The notes under the pieces are model-generated. The model was given only the letters and a program-made list of their open reading frames with translations. It did not search any database and was not told the origin of the DNA. From Gammaproteobacteria bacterium (GTDB lineage: Bacteria; Pseudomonadota; Gammaproteobacteria; HK1): 64,000 bases of DNA. Shown one piece after another: positions 16,700-24,371 of this stretch. The stretch spans positions 3,975,288 through 4,039,287 of the forward strand of contig WLWT01000001.1 in assembly GCA_012103455.1 (NCBI GenBank). The letters are read 5' to 3'. Numbering within the stretch: position 1 is the stretch's first letter; every line of letters starts with the position of its first letter. The position numbers were made by a program, and so were the translations under genes.

Positions 16700-17029
16700 T
16701 TACGCGCCATCGGGTTCCTGCATCCAGCCCGGGATGTTCCTCTGGCCATGCAACACCCGCCACACATCGATGTGCTCCGGACGCTCGACGTAGAACACAA
16801 GGTGTGGGTAGCGCGTCAGCGGCCAGGCACGCAGGCCGGGCAGGTTGAGTTCGTGGGCATAACGCGGGGAGCCAGTGGCCGGATGGCGAGCGATGTGGGC
16901 GTAGGCCTGCTCCAGCGCATCGATGAAACCCAGCGCTGCGGCTGCGGTGGCTTCGTTCAGGTAGTAGGCAATCGCGTCCTCGACGTCCCGGTTGACCTGC
17001 TCACGCGGGACGACGGTTTTGCGCTTCAC
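16700..17029 (-). CDS. parE: ParE/RelE-family toxin
   Basis: A 109-residue toxin of the ParE/RelE superfamily, which poisons gyrase or cuts mRNA depending on the branch. Seen are VNRDVEDAIAYYLNEATAAA (helix hairpin), the SPRYAHELNLPGLRAWPL core and PHLVFYVERPEHIDVWRVLHGQRNI, the C-terminal strand with the conserved V-W-R-V-L-H-G-x-R typical of ParE. It overlaps the antitoxin gene by 4 bp (ATGA) and is downstream of it, in one operon on the minus strand. An identical copy lies at 33524-33853. Confidence 0.88.
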   Translation of the reverse strand: MKRKTVVPREQVNRDVEDAIAYYLNEATAAAALGFIDALEQAYAHIARHPATGSPRYAHELNLPGLRAWPLTRYPHLVFYVERPEHIDVWRVLHGQRNIPGWMQEPDGA

Positions 17030-17277
17030 GCTCGGCTTGCGGCCTTGCCTGCTTGGCGCACCCGGTCACGCAGACCTTCGAAGTAACCGGCATCGGCCGG
17101 TGCCGCCGGTGCCGAAGCTGCGCCCGCCATCAGCAGGCTGCGCAGTTGCTGGCGGTCCCGATCCCTGCGGATCAGTTCACGCACATACTCGCTGCTGGTG
17201 CCGTAGCCACGCTGGCTGACCTGTTCATCCACGAAGGACTTCAGGGCATCGGGGAGGGAAATGTTCATTGTGCTCAT
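17026..17277 (-). CDS. parD: ParD-family antitoxin
   Basis: An 83-residue antitoxin. MSTMNISLPDALKSFVDEQV and the GTSSEYVRELIRRDR stretch form the ribbon-helix-helix DNA-binding domain of ParD/CopG antitoxins; the Ala/Pro-rich tail (about 50-83) would wrap the toxin. It is first in the operon, so the complex probably represses it. Near the start, short direct repeats of TTGGCAA around 17297-17315 could be its operator. Confidence 0.88.
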   Translation of the reverse strand: MSTMNISLPDALKSFVDEQVSQRGYGTSSEYVRELIRRDRDRQQLRSLLMAGAASAPAAPADAGYFEGLRDRVRQAGKAASRA

Positions 17278-17771
17278 GTTGCAATCCTAGTCACCTTGGC
17301 AAAATTTGGCAAGAATGAGCCGGGATGGGCAAGATCGGGCGCCAGCGTGGTTTGACTGCCCGCTGACCCTGGCATCACCGGCGGCTTGATGGTCATGGCA
17401 TTCTTGAGGCCGGATCGCCCAATCAGGCTTGCAAGAGATGATGGGGCTTGCTGCCAGAGGTATCGGTCCTCGGTCCCCCCCTGAACAAGTCTTCAGTCAT
17501 GCCTCCGGCCGGACAGCCGCATCAACGGGATTGGTTCTCCGAAGGTCGCCCTTCGCAGCAACAGGGAACAGTCAATGGGAAAAGAGGTTGACTCACGGAG
17601 CCGGCACCGCTTCGGCGTTTCCCTCGGGATTTCGAAACCCCGCCAGCATTGATGGGCGGCAGAAAAGGAAAAGGCCAGAACAACGCCTGGCCTTTGAAAA
17701 GTGGTCTACATCCGCCGTCATTCATGCAGGACCTGCCTACACCCACTTGATGTCAGCCTAGCAAGCCGCGC
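17278..17771. other. Conserved 490-bp non-coding stretch with hairpin
   Basis: Identical in both copies of the large duplication. A 110-codon plus-strand frame (17429-17761) crosses it but has no family resemblance. Near the right end AAAGGCCAG (17670-17678) and CTGGCCTTT (17687-17695) form a perfect 9-bp stem. Read on the minus strand the stem is followed by a T-rich run, so it could be a Rho-independent terminator in that direction. The region may also hold the promoters of the parDE and enoyl-CoA hydratase transcripts. A structured RNA is possible but unproven. Confidence 0.4.
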
Positions 17772-18620
17772 ATGATCGCCCCTCGAACCCTGGCGCGGGG
17801 TAGCCGCATGAGCAGTGTGATGCAACCGATGACCGGCGCAGAGCCGCAAGAGCCCATCCTTTTGCAGTCCCTGGAAGACGGCGTACTGCATTTAACCCTC
17901 AACCGGCCCCAGCAGTTCAACGCCCTGTCGGAAGACATGCTAACAGCGCTGACCGGGGCCATGCGCGAGTGTGCCCATAGACCGCAGGTGCGCGTGGTGG
18001 TGTTGAGCGCCAAGGGTAAAGCCTTCTGCGCCGGGCATGATCTCAAGCAGATGCGCGAGCGGCACGGGCAGGACTACTACACGGCGCTGTTTGCACGGTG
18101 CAGTGAATGCATGCGCAGCATCGTCGAATTACCCCGCCCGGTCATAGCGCGGGTCCACGGCCTAGCCACGGCGGCCGGCTGCCAACTGGTGGCCACCTGC
18201 GATCTGGCGGTCGCCAGCGAATCGGCCGAGTTCGCCGTATCCGGCATCAACCTGGGGCTGTTCTGCAGCACCCCCAGCGTGGCCTTGAGCCGCAATGTTT
18301 TGCCCAAGCGGGCGTTCGAGATGTTGATGACCGGTGAGTTCATCAACGCGGCAACAGCGGTGGAATACGGCCTCGTCAACCGCGCCGTGCCGGAGGCGCA
18401 GCTGGACGGCGCCATCGATACCCTCACGCACACCATCAAACGCAAACCGCCCGTCGCCGTGGAGACCGGCAAACGATTGTTCTACCGCCAAGCCGAGATG
18501 AGCTTGGGGGAGGCTTACCGCCTCGCCGGGAAAACCATGGCCTGCAATATGATGGCGGAAGATACCGTGGAAGGTGTAGACGCATTCATCGCCAAGCGCT
18601 CACCTAAGTGGAATCATTAA
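17772..18620 (+). CDS. Enoyl-CoA hydratase/isomerase (crotonase), ECHDC3-like
   Basis: Crotonase-superfamily enzyme acting on acyl-CoA thioesters in the cytoplasm. Oxyanion-hole signatures are KAFCAGHDLKQM (about residue 80) and VHGLATAAGCQLVATCDLA (about 135), and the region after it reads AVSGINLGLFCSTPSVALSR. The LFCSTP segment is characteristic of the ECHDC3-like branch, whose reaction is poorly known. The start may be ATG 17772 or ATG 17808 (MSSVMQPMTG); the latter fits the family length of about 265 better. The 3' end overlaps the next gene by 13 bp. Confidence 0.88.
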   Translation: MIAPRTLARGSRMSSVMQPMTGAEPQEPILLQSLEDGVLHLTLNRPQQFNALSEDMLTALTGAMRECAHRPQVRVVVLSAKGKAFCAGHDLKQMRERHGQDYYTALFARCSECMRSIVELPRPVIARVHGLATAAGCQLVATCDLAVASESAEFAVSGINLGLFCSTPSVALSRNVLPKRAFEMLMTGEFINAATAVEYGLVNRAVPEAQLDGAIDTLTHTIKRKPPVAVETGKRLFYRQAEMSLGEAYRLAGKTMACNMMAEDTVEGVDAFIAKRSPKWNH

Positions 18621-19426
18621 CCGACGCCCATATCGACGCCGAGGGCCGGCGCCACCCCGTGGCGCTCAACGCCCGCATTGTCAGCCTGGTACCGAGCATT
18701 ACGGAACTGCTGTTCAGCCTGGATCTTGCAGAGCAAGTGGTGGGCCGGACCACGTTTTGCATTCATCCGGCGGGCAAAGTCGATGGGGTGCGGCGGATCG
18801 GTGGCACCAAGACCGTCAACTTCGAGCGATTGGCGGCACTGCATCCCACCCATGTCATCGTCAACATCGATGAGAACCGCAAGGAAGATGTGGCGGCCTT
18901 GGAGGCGTTGGGGGCGCAGGTGGTCGTCACCCATCCCAAGGCACCGCAGGACAATCTAGCGCTCTACCGGTTGCTAGGGGGCATCTTCGGCCGCGGCACT
19001 CAGGCGCAGGCGCTGGGCCGGGCATTTCGCCGAGAATTAGCCGCCACACGAACGTTCAAAGCGGGTCGAGTCACCCACAACGTGCTCTATCTCATCTGGC
19101 GCAAACCGTGGATGACCGTCGCCAGGGATACCTATATCTCCCGCACCCTCGCACTCGCCGGCTGGATGACCACACCTGCGCATACCACCACCCGCTACCC
19201 GGAAATCTCCGCCGATGATCCCTGCTGGCGGCAGGCGGATGCGGTATTGCTATCCAGCGAACCCTATCCGTTCAAGGACAAACACATCGAAGCGATCCAA
19301 GCACTCGCCGGCCCGCGCACAGCGGTTCGATTAATCGACGGAGAAATGACCTCCTGGTACGGCTCCCGCGCCATCCGGGGATTGCGTTATCTTCGCGGCT
19401 TCGACATTTCATCGAGTGCTCAATGA
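18608..19426 (+). CDS. BtuF/TroA-like substrate-binding domain protein without signal peptide
   Basis: A 272-residue protein of the helical-backbone metal receptor (periplasmic-binding type III) fold: RIVSLVPSITELLFSLDLAE with GRTTFCIHPA, then LAALHPTHVIVNIDENRKED. These are typical of cobalamin/iron-siderophore binding proteins such as BtuF. No signal peptide is present (GTG start, MESLTDAHIDAEGRRHP), so it may be cytoplasmic or mis-started, and no ABC permease or ATPase is adjacent. It overlaps the crotonase gene by 13 bp and the DUF1289 gene by 4 bp, so the three form one operon. Confidence 0.78.
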   Translation: MESLTDAHIDAEGRRHPVALNARIVSLVPSITELLFSLDLAEQVVGRTTFCIHPAGKVDGVRRIGGTKTVNFERLAALHPTHVIVNIDENRKEDVAALEALGAQVVVTHPKAPQDNLALYRLLGGIFGRGTQAQALGRAFRRELAATRTFKAGRVTHNVLYLIWRKPWMTVARDTYISRTLALAGWMTTPAHTTTRYPEISADDPCWRQADAVLLSSEPYPFKDKHIEAIQALAGPRTAVRLIDGEMTSWYGSRAIRGLRYLRGFDISSSAQ

Positions 19427-19611
19427 GCGAATCCGCCGTCCCTTCGCCCTGTATTAACGTGTGCACGCTGCGCGCCGGCGACGGGCTATGTACCGGATGT
19501 TGCAGACACATCGACGAAATCGCCGCCTGGGGCATGATGAGCGATGCGGATAAACGCGCTGTACTGCGCAAATGCGAGGAACGCATGGAGGCGATGTTCG
19601 AGGATAGTTAG
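19423..19611 (+). CDS. DUF1289 family small cysteine protein
   Basis: A 62-residue protein with SPCINVCTLRAGDGLCTGCC, the four-cysteine signature of DUF1289 (probably a metal site), followed by RHIDEIAAWGMMSDADKRAV. It starts inside the end of the BtuF-like gene (ATGA). The last codons differ from the copy at 36247 because the duplication ends within this gene; here the frame closes after EDS. Confidence 0.88.
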   Translation: MSESAVPSPCINVCTLRAGDGLCTGCCRHIDEIAAWGMMSDADKRAVLRKCEERMEAMFEDS

Positions 19612-19744
19612 TGACTCGAGTTTCGGGGTTTGAAACCGTGCTCAAGTGTTGATAGCCATGACCCAAGTTATGATCGAAATAACAACCTTGGTTTTTCAGA
19701 TCATTAAAGATCCTGAATTCAAGTGATAAGTGCATAACCGGACA

Positions 19745-19828
19745 AACTATTCGCATCCATACCAGTCAGCGCCATCAATACTTCAGCCGGTGTCTTAAAG
19801 CCTAGGCATTTTCTAGGCCGGCTATTCA
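19745..19828 (-). pseudogene. IS30-family transposase C-terminal remnant
   Basis: The minus frame LNSRPRKCLGFKTPAEVLMALTG is the conserved C-terminus of IS30-family transposases (NxRPRKxLGxxTPxE). Only about 28 codons remain; the upstream part is replaced by MITE sequence at 19829. Confidence 0.75.
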
Positions 19829-19945
19829 GGGCACCTGCTAAAGGGCACCTCTAATAATCCACATTCTGAAATCTTATGATCAATAAAATCAGTCACTTAC
19901 GCTCTGGAAAAATGTCAAAATCGTAATTTTTAGAGGTGCCTTAAA
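19829..19945. mobile_element. Family-2 MITE (19843-19941) nested in a family-1 MITE end
   Basis: The first bases (GGGCACCTGCTAAA) are the left end of a family-1 MITE. At its TAAA a 99-bp family-2 element begins (GGGCACCTCTAATAATCC) and ends in TTTTTAGAGGTGCCT, followed by TAAA again and the continuing family-1 sequence AATAGTAAT. The duplicated TAAA (19839-19842 and 19942-19945) is the 4-bp target duplication. The right part of the family-1 element has been lost. Confidence 0.85.
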
Positions 19946-19958
19946 AATAGTAATATCA

Positions 19959-20477
19959 CTATTTCGGACGCTGACCCTCTATCTGCTCTCGTGCTTTGCG
20001 CTGAAACTTTTCGATCCACCCATCGGCTGCGAAACTGTAGAAATCATCTTCGCCGATAATCACGTGGTCATGTAGCGGGATCCTCAGTACTTCACACGCA
20101 ACGGTCAAATGCCATGTGAAATCTCTGTCTTCTTCACTCGGTGATGGATCTCCGGATGGGTGATTGTGCACAACGATCATTCCGCTAGCTGCCACCATCA
20201 CGGGGGTTCGGGTGATTTCGCCGGGCTGGGCGTAAACTGACCTCGGCGTGCCGATATTGACAACTTCGAATGCTATGATCTTCAACTTGATATTCAAACT
20301 GATGGCGATGATTTTTTCCTTGCCTTCATTTTGCATATCCCGAAATAACTCAACGACGGTATTCGGGTCGGTCAGTATCTGGCCGGTCGGAGCATCTGCG
20401 CTAACACGCTTCTTTTTGAACTTGACTTCTATCTCACGCAGATAGGTCGGATCCTTAATGGTTTTCTTTTCGACCAC
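19959..20477 (-). CDS. RadC/JAB (MPN)-domain protein
   Basis: A 172-residue protein of the RadC-like JAB family. The metal motif is VVHNHPSGDPSPSEEDRDFT (HxHPS..D) near residue 103, preceded by a catalytic-type Glu in the first strand region, and VIIGEDDFYSF follows. Such proteins are frequent in mobile islands and integrated plasmids and were wrongly linked to DNA repair in the past; their actual role is unknown, with a predicted metallo-hydrolase fold. Its 3' end is bordered by the MITE nest. Confidence 0.85.
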   Translation of the reverse strand: MVEKKTIKDPTYLREIEVKFKKKRVSADAPTGQILTDPNTVVELFRDMQNEGKEKIIAISLNIKLKIIAFEVVNIGTPRSVYAQPGEITRTPVMVAASGMIVVHNHPSGDPSPSEEDRDFTWHLTVACEVLRIPLHDHVIIGEDDFYSFAADGWIEKFQRKAREQIEGQRPK

Positions 20478-20925
20478 TACATTTTCCTTCAGGGCGTACG
20501 TCAGGAACGGACTGGCGGAACTAGCTAATTCTCATGAATGAACATCGAATTGTAGCGTCGAGCGGATTGGTATGGGCAAAATCGACAGATGTAGCTCGCT
20601 GTCCAGATCCCCTTCGGGCTCTGTTGTTTCCGCATGATCCCTACTTTGGTGCACGCGGGCGTGCTGGTCGCCGAGGATGAGTCCACTTATCTCGACTTGC
20701 CCATGGACTCACCCGGCGAGCAACTGGCCGGCGCCGCGGTGCGCGATGGGGGCACAACCGCAGGTCCATCCACGCAAACACCGATAAAGGCCGGCTCAGC
20801 TGATGGCACTAGCGCCCTCGACCGCAACCGTGACTTGGCGTTGTGCAACGCGCTCGAGTCAATGCCTGGCCGTTCGCAAAAAGAAGTTACCCTACTTCTG
20901 CACACATCTGACGGGAAAATTGTTA
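20478..20925. other. Stretch without a clear gene
   Basis: An open frame (from ATG 20634) crosses this region into the cassette gene downstream, but its first 119 codons are Gly/Thr/Ala-rich without family likeness and it runs straight through a recombination-site-like repeat. I treat it as remnant DNA upstream of the cassette. Confidence 0.4.
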
Positions 20926-20990
20926 GCAGTTTCGGGGAAACACCCCTGCTCGATTGTTCCAGCCGCTCATGCAGCCCGTTATGCCTCAAG
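20926..20990. repeat. 65-bp repeat, copy 1 (recombination-site-like)
   Basis: About 95% identical to 23247-23311. It contains TTTCGGGGAAACACCCCT and ends CAGCCGCTCATGCAGCCC then GTTATGCC; the end resembles the right half of the attC at 21409-21483 (AAGCCGCTCATGCCTGCC then GTTGGGC). In both places a gene starts at or just after it. Confidence 0.6.
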
Positions 20991-21398
20991 ATGAGCATCA
21001 CAGCGTACTTCGAGCAACTGGAAGCTCCGTTAACGAATCCTCGCTGGTCCTGGGGGGCGGTTCGAGCGTCTGATGGTGCAGTGGTCTTGCGGGTATGGCA
21101 GGACCACAGGATTGTGCAAGATCGCACCCCGATCATGATGCTTACGCATCACTCAAAGTACCAAGGCCGAGAAGATAATCTCGGATATCAAGAACGCTTG
21201 GAACACGTGTGGCTGGTCCGGGAGGGCGCGACCTGTTATATGGTCATGTGTCTTGCCGTTGATCCAGAAGCTAGTCCACGCAAGATCCAAAGCTACAACT
21301 CAACGGACGTGTTTGTAGGTGGTGAGTTGCTTGAGCTAGATGGGGACACATGGATTACGCTCGTGGACCGGCTACCGTGGCAGGAAGTCGCCAAGTGA
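20991..21398 (+). CDS. Integron-cassette hypothetical protein
   Basis: A 135-residue protein: MSITAYFEQLEAPLTNPRWS, WGAVRASDGAVVLRVWQD, MMLTHHSKYQGREDNLGYQE, CYMVMCLAVDPEASPRKI. This is the kind of conserved hypothetical protein found repeatedly as an integron cassette; I know no function for it. ATG 20991 is chosen because it directly follows the GTTATGCC half-site and matches the natural N-terminus, although the frame is open further upstream. A standard attC starts 10 bp after the stop. Confidence 0.72.
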   Translation: MSITAYFEQLEAPLTNPRWSWGAVRASDGAVVLRVWQDHRIVQDRTPIMMLTHHSKYQGREDNLGYQERLEHVWLVREGATCYMVMCLAVDPEASPRKIQSYNSTDVFVGGELLELDGDTWITLVDRLPWQEVAK

Positions 21399-21408
21399 AA
21401 GCGCCGTG

Positions 21409-21483
21409 GCCCAACAATGGTGTATCGAGGGACTTGCCCATTCGCTGCGCGAATGTCTAAGCCGCTCATGCCTGCCGTTGGGC
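21409..21483 (+). other. attC site
   Basis: GCCCAAC (21409-21415) and GTTGGGC (21477-21483) are perfectly complementary and fit the RYYYAAC/GTTRRRY consensus. Between them, ATTCGC/GCGAAT forms the central stem, and AAGCCGCTCATGCC pairs imperfectly with GGTGTATCGAGGGACTT. At 75 bp it is a typical integron attC. The cassette gene ends just before it and the HigBA pair starts after it. Confidence 0.85.
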
Positions 21484-21557
21484 AACAAAGTCGCTTTCGG
21501 TCTTCAAGCTCAAATATTCCATTGACGGAATATTGAAATCATGTCATTGTTCCCGGC

Positions 21558-21923
21558 ATGACGTGGGAAGTTGAATATACGGATGAGTTCGAGGCGTGGT
21601 GGTCCTCGCTCACAGAAGCGGAGCAAGTATCAGTAGCCGCTTCCGTCGGGTTATTGGAGGCCAGAGGCCCACAGCTGCCGTTTCCTCACAGTAGCGGCAT
21701 CAATGGTTCCAAGCACAGCCATATGCGTGAACTCCGTACTCAGCATGATGGTCGCCCGTTTCGTACTCTGTACGCATTTGATCCCAGAAGGGCCGCCATT
21801 TTGCTGTTCGGCGGGGACAAAACGGGGGATAACCGTTGGTATGAAAAGCATGTTCCCGTTGCTGATGTCTTGTATGACCAACATTTAGAAACCCTTAAAA
21901 GCGAGGGCTTGATCGATGGCTAA
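21558..21923 (+). CDS. higB: HigB/RelE-type toxin (Gp49-like)
   Basis: A 121-residue toxin: MTWEVEYTDEFEAWWSSLTE with QVSVAASVGLLEARGPQLPF, then MRELRTQHDGRPFRTLYAFD and AILLFGGDKTGDNRWYEKHVP. These are the hallmarks of phage-derived Gp49-like/HigB toxins, predicted ribosome-dependent mRNA interferases. It precedes its antitoxin and overlaps it by 8 bp. It lies in the cassette following the attC at 21409-21483, and toxin-antitoxin pairs are common in such arrays. Confidence 0.88.
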   Translation: MTWEVEYTDEFEAWWSSLTEAEQVSVAASVGLLEARGPQLPFPHSSGINGSKHSHMRELRTQHDGRPFRTLYAFDPRRAAILLFGGDKTGDNRWYEKHVPVADVLYDQHLETLKSEGLIDG

Positions 21924-22236
21924 AAAATTCTCGGAGCTAAGGGGCAAAATGTCTGCCGAGGCGCAAGCGGAAGCAAAAACGAAAACGGCTGTTATGCTGG
22001 AAGGCATGCCATTGCATGAGCTACGTAGGGCACGTGGCTTATCGCAACAAACCTTGGCTGAAGTGCTCCATGTTCAACAGCCTGCCGTGGCGAAGTTGGA
22101 GCAACGCACCGATATGTACATCTCCACATTACGCAACCATATTCGGGCTATGGGTGGAGAACTGGAGATCATCGCCAAATTTCCAGACGGTGAGGTGAAA
22201 ATCGAGAATTTTGCCGGTTCTGAGGCCAGCCCATAA
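21916..22236 (+). CDS. higA: HigA-type XRE antitoxin
   Basis: A 106-residue antitoxin with an N-terminal toxin-binding stretch (MAKKFSELRGKMSAEAQAEA) and an XRE helix-turn-helix at about residues 37-75 (LHELRRARGLSQQTLAEVLH, QQPAVAKLEQRTDMYISTLR). The typical tail GGELEIIAKFPDG follows. I find no clear attC after it; the array is broken by IS3 debris from about 22264. Confidence 0.88.
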   Translation: MAKKFSELRGKMSAEAQAEAKTKTAVMLEGMPLHELRRARGLSQQTLAEVLHVQQPAVAKLEQRTDMYISTLRNHIRAMGGELEIIAKFPDGEVKIENFAGSEASP

Positions 22237-22363
22237 GCTTATATGCTAAAGGTTAAGCGTATTCTCAACCCATTGTCGCCCAATCGGGTAAGGGCCGGTC
22301 TCTACCCGGCCCTGCCCACAACACCCCGCCTGCGGGTCCGCACAACGCGAGAACGACCCGCTC

Positions 22364-23185
22364 GTGTTGATGTGCCGGGTAGAAGTGAGTAGGTTGGGTT
22401 ATCACGCGTGGAAAAGACGCGGGCTGTCGGCTCGCAGCATGAAAGACATTGAGTTGACAGGCCCTATCGAACGCGCGTTCGGCGACGCCGGGGGTGCTGA
22501 CGCGAGCCCCAAGGTTCATCAAACGTCGGTTCGTGAGGGGAAGGTCTGCGGCAAGAACCGAATTGCGAGAATCATGCGAGAACAGGGCCTAGTAGCCCGG
22601 TGCGTGCGGAGCTAGCGCCGCACAATCGGACTGGATAGGTTCTATGCAAGCATCGGAAATGAAATCGAGGGGCGCGCGCCGACTGGTGCTGTTCAAGTGT
22701 GGGTGGGTGAGGTCACGTACTTGAGGGTGAACGGACTTTGGCGATATTTAGCCGTTGTGATGGAGCAGTACCGGCGTCGTATCCTGGGAGGGTCGCTGCC
22801 GGCCAAACGTGATGCAGCCCTGAAGCTACAAGCTTTCAAGAACACCGGTCGGCGCCGACTGTCGAAGTGCGGCGCATAGTTTCACTCCGACCGGGGTGCC
22901 GAGTCTGTGGCCAGCCAGTAGCAACGATGGCTCCAGTAGCAACAATGGCTAAGGAGACACGGCGTGTGTCGGAGCATGAATAGAAAACGGGTTCTCAATG
23001 ACAACGCCGAAGTGGAGCCGTTGTTCCATTCGTTTAAAGCCGAGCGATTCCACAAGAGAGAGTTTCAGACCGAAAAGGAACGACGGGCGATGATCATCGA
23101 CTGCAGGGGTTTCTACAATCAAAGACGGATACACGCCTCATTGGGGTACCGCACCCCGGTTGAGTACGAAGTCGCCTTGGCGTAG
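22364..23185 (+). pseudogene. IS3-family transposase (orfB) remnant
   Basis: Three frames together spell an IS3 orfB: EVSRLGYHAWKRRG and KVCGKNRIARIMREQGLVAR; then VQVWVGEVTYLRVNGLWRYLAVVM (rve domain start with the first Asp changed, GEVTYL for GDVTYL); then EPLFHSFKAERFHKREFQTE and FYNQRRIHASLGYRTPVEYE. At least two frameshifts and several stops are present. No terminal repeats were identified. Confidence 0.85.
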
Positions 23186-23246
23186 ACCCTTAGCGTAGAC
23201 CCTTAGCGTAGACATTGAGCCAACAAACCAAACAGCGCAGCGGTGT

Positions 23247-23311
23247 GCAGTTTCGGGGAAACACCCCTACGCGATTGTTCCAGCCGCTCATGCAGCCCGT
23301 TATGCCTCAAG
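23247..23311. repeat. 65-bp repeat, copy 2 (recombination-site-like)
   Basis: Second copy of the 20926-20990 repeat. The ATG of the next frame (23302) lies inside its terminal GTTATGCC. Just upstream, GTAGACCCTTAGC occurs twice in tandem (23182-23210), at the end of the IS3 remnant. Confidence 0.6.
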
Positions 23312-23637
23312 TTAGCGCTAACGAGCCTCGTCACCGCTTGCCGTTGCGGAAGGCCATTCAGATAACTGATGAATTTCGCGCCGACTTCACTGCATATCCG
23401 CACGAAGATGTAAGGATGCGGCGCGGCATTTGTAAAGTGCTGCTTGAGGAGTACTGTCCACTTGTGAACCTGGCTCAGCAGATTCGCTGCGTCCGCGACG
23501 TGTGCTTGACTTCTGAGTCTAATCAAGGGCCCGACGCTGAGGTGCGTCGATGGCTTCGTAACACGCTTCAGATACAGATCACATGTGCGAATCAAGGATA
23601 TCAACGGGCTATATCTCGCGCCGTCCGGCTGAGGTGA
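23302..23637 (+). CDS. Hypothetical cassette-type protein
   Basis: A 111-codon frame with a protein-like sequence (ITDEFRADFTAYPHEDVRMR, LLEEYCPLVNLAQQI, EVRRWLRNTLQIQ), starting at the ATG in the repeat's GTTATGCC. Its position mirrors that of the cassette gene at 20991. An antisense frame of similar length exists, but its sequence is less natural. No family recognised and no closing attC found. Confidence 0.4.
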   Translation: MPQVSANEPRHRLPLRKAIQITDEFRADFTAYPHEDVRMRRGICKVLLEEYCPLVNLAQQIRCVRDVCLTSESNQGPDAEVRRWLRNTLQIQITCANQGYQRAISRAVRLR

Positions 23638-23639
23638 TA

Positions 23640-23998
23640 GTGCGCTAGTACCCCCGCTCTTCCCAGCGCTTGTCCTCGTGCGCGATGGATTCACGCAAGG
23701 CGCGTTCTTCCAGCTACGCGCGGGTGGTCAGCACTTCCTGAAATTCAGCCTCGCTGGCATACGCCACCCGAAAGCCGCGCTGATCGATACGCTCGACCAA
23801 ATGATCGGAGGTAAGCAGGCTTAGCGCCTCGCGCACTGAACTCGCGCCGGTGCCAACACGCTGTCTGAGATCGTCGATCTTCAGCTTGGTGCCTGGCGCC
23901 AAATCACCGCACAGAATGTCCTGACGTAAGCGTGCGTAGGTACGGCTGGTGACCGATTGGATCTCGTCGTCCGGTCTGTCGGTAGGCTCTTTAATCAT
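23640..23998 (-). pseudogene. GntR-family regulator, truncated by a nonsense codon
   Basis: The intact part (94 residues) is a GntR winged HTH: SRTYARLRQDILCGDLAPGT, KLKIDDLRQRVGTGASSVRE and LSLLTSDHLVERIDQRGFRV. An in-frame TAG at 23714-23716 stops it right after EVLTTRA, at the beginning of the ligand-binding FCD domain, whose first residues (LEERALRESIAHEDKRWEE) still follow in frame before the sequence ends. The effector domain is lost. Confidence 0.75.
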
Positions 23999-24354
23999 GT
24001 GCTGTCAGGCTTCCGCGCGTTGTCGGCAACACAAGCCCTAACATACCGCATGCGAACGTGAGATGCCGGGTTTGGGCTGCCCGGCCGCTCGGCTGGCGCA
24101 AGTCGCGGCGATTGGCCAGGCAGCGTGACGTCCAAATAAGCTGTGACCAACGACTGCTCTTGCAATTTGTCCTGGGTTCGGGTTTCGAAGTCGCTTTGAT
24201 CGCGCCTCTCGTGGAGCTGTGATTCAAGCTTGCCCCAAGCGCGATTGACCATGCGCCCACGTTCAGCCGCGAGCCGCTCACCGCTCTCCTTAGCCCAGCG
24301 GAGCACATCGGTGTACGAATCAGCGTCAATGACCGCGCGCGCGTCGCAGAGCAA
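23995..24354 (-). CDS. Uncertain frame coupled to gntR
   Basis: A 119-codon frame (ARAVIDADSYTDVLRWAKES, RGRMVNRAWGKLESQLHERR) whose TGA overlaps the gntR ATG as ATGA. The first two thirds look protein-like and the tail looks random. No family recognised; it may be a remnant. From here to 24984 no convincing gene was found, only short competing frames on both strands. Confidence 0.3.
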   Translation of the reverse strand: MLCDARAVIDADSYTDVLRWAKESGERLAAERGRMVNRAWGKLESQLHERRDQSDFETRTQDKLQEQSLVTAYLDVTLPGQSPRLAPAERPGSPNPASHVRMRYVRACVADNARKPDST

Positions 24355-24371
24355 AGCAAGCGCCAGCGCAC

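Larger units (their letters stand above)
16197..19606. repeat. 3.4-kb direct duplication, copy 1
   Basis: This segment recurs at 33021-36430 with a constant offset of 16824 bp and no indels noticed. I count about 3 mismatches before 18829, but about 14 between 18829 and 19606. The ParE, ParD and enoyl-CoA hydratase proteins are identical in the two copies. Left boundary: the DMT fragment. Right boundary: the last codons of the DUF1289 gene. Confidence 0.95.

Noticed and set aside
17429..17761. 110-codon plus-strand frame between parD and the crotonase gene
   Set aside because: No family resemblance, no good ribosome binding site, and it crosses a terminator-like hairpin; treated as non-coding.
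20634..20990. Upstream extension of the cassette gene to ATG 20634
   Set aside because: It would run through a 65-bp recombination-site-like repeat; the natural N-terminus (MSITAYFEQ) begins right after that repeat.
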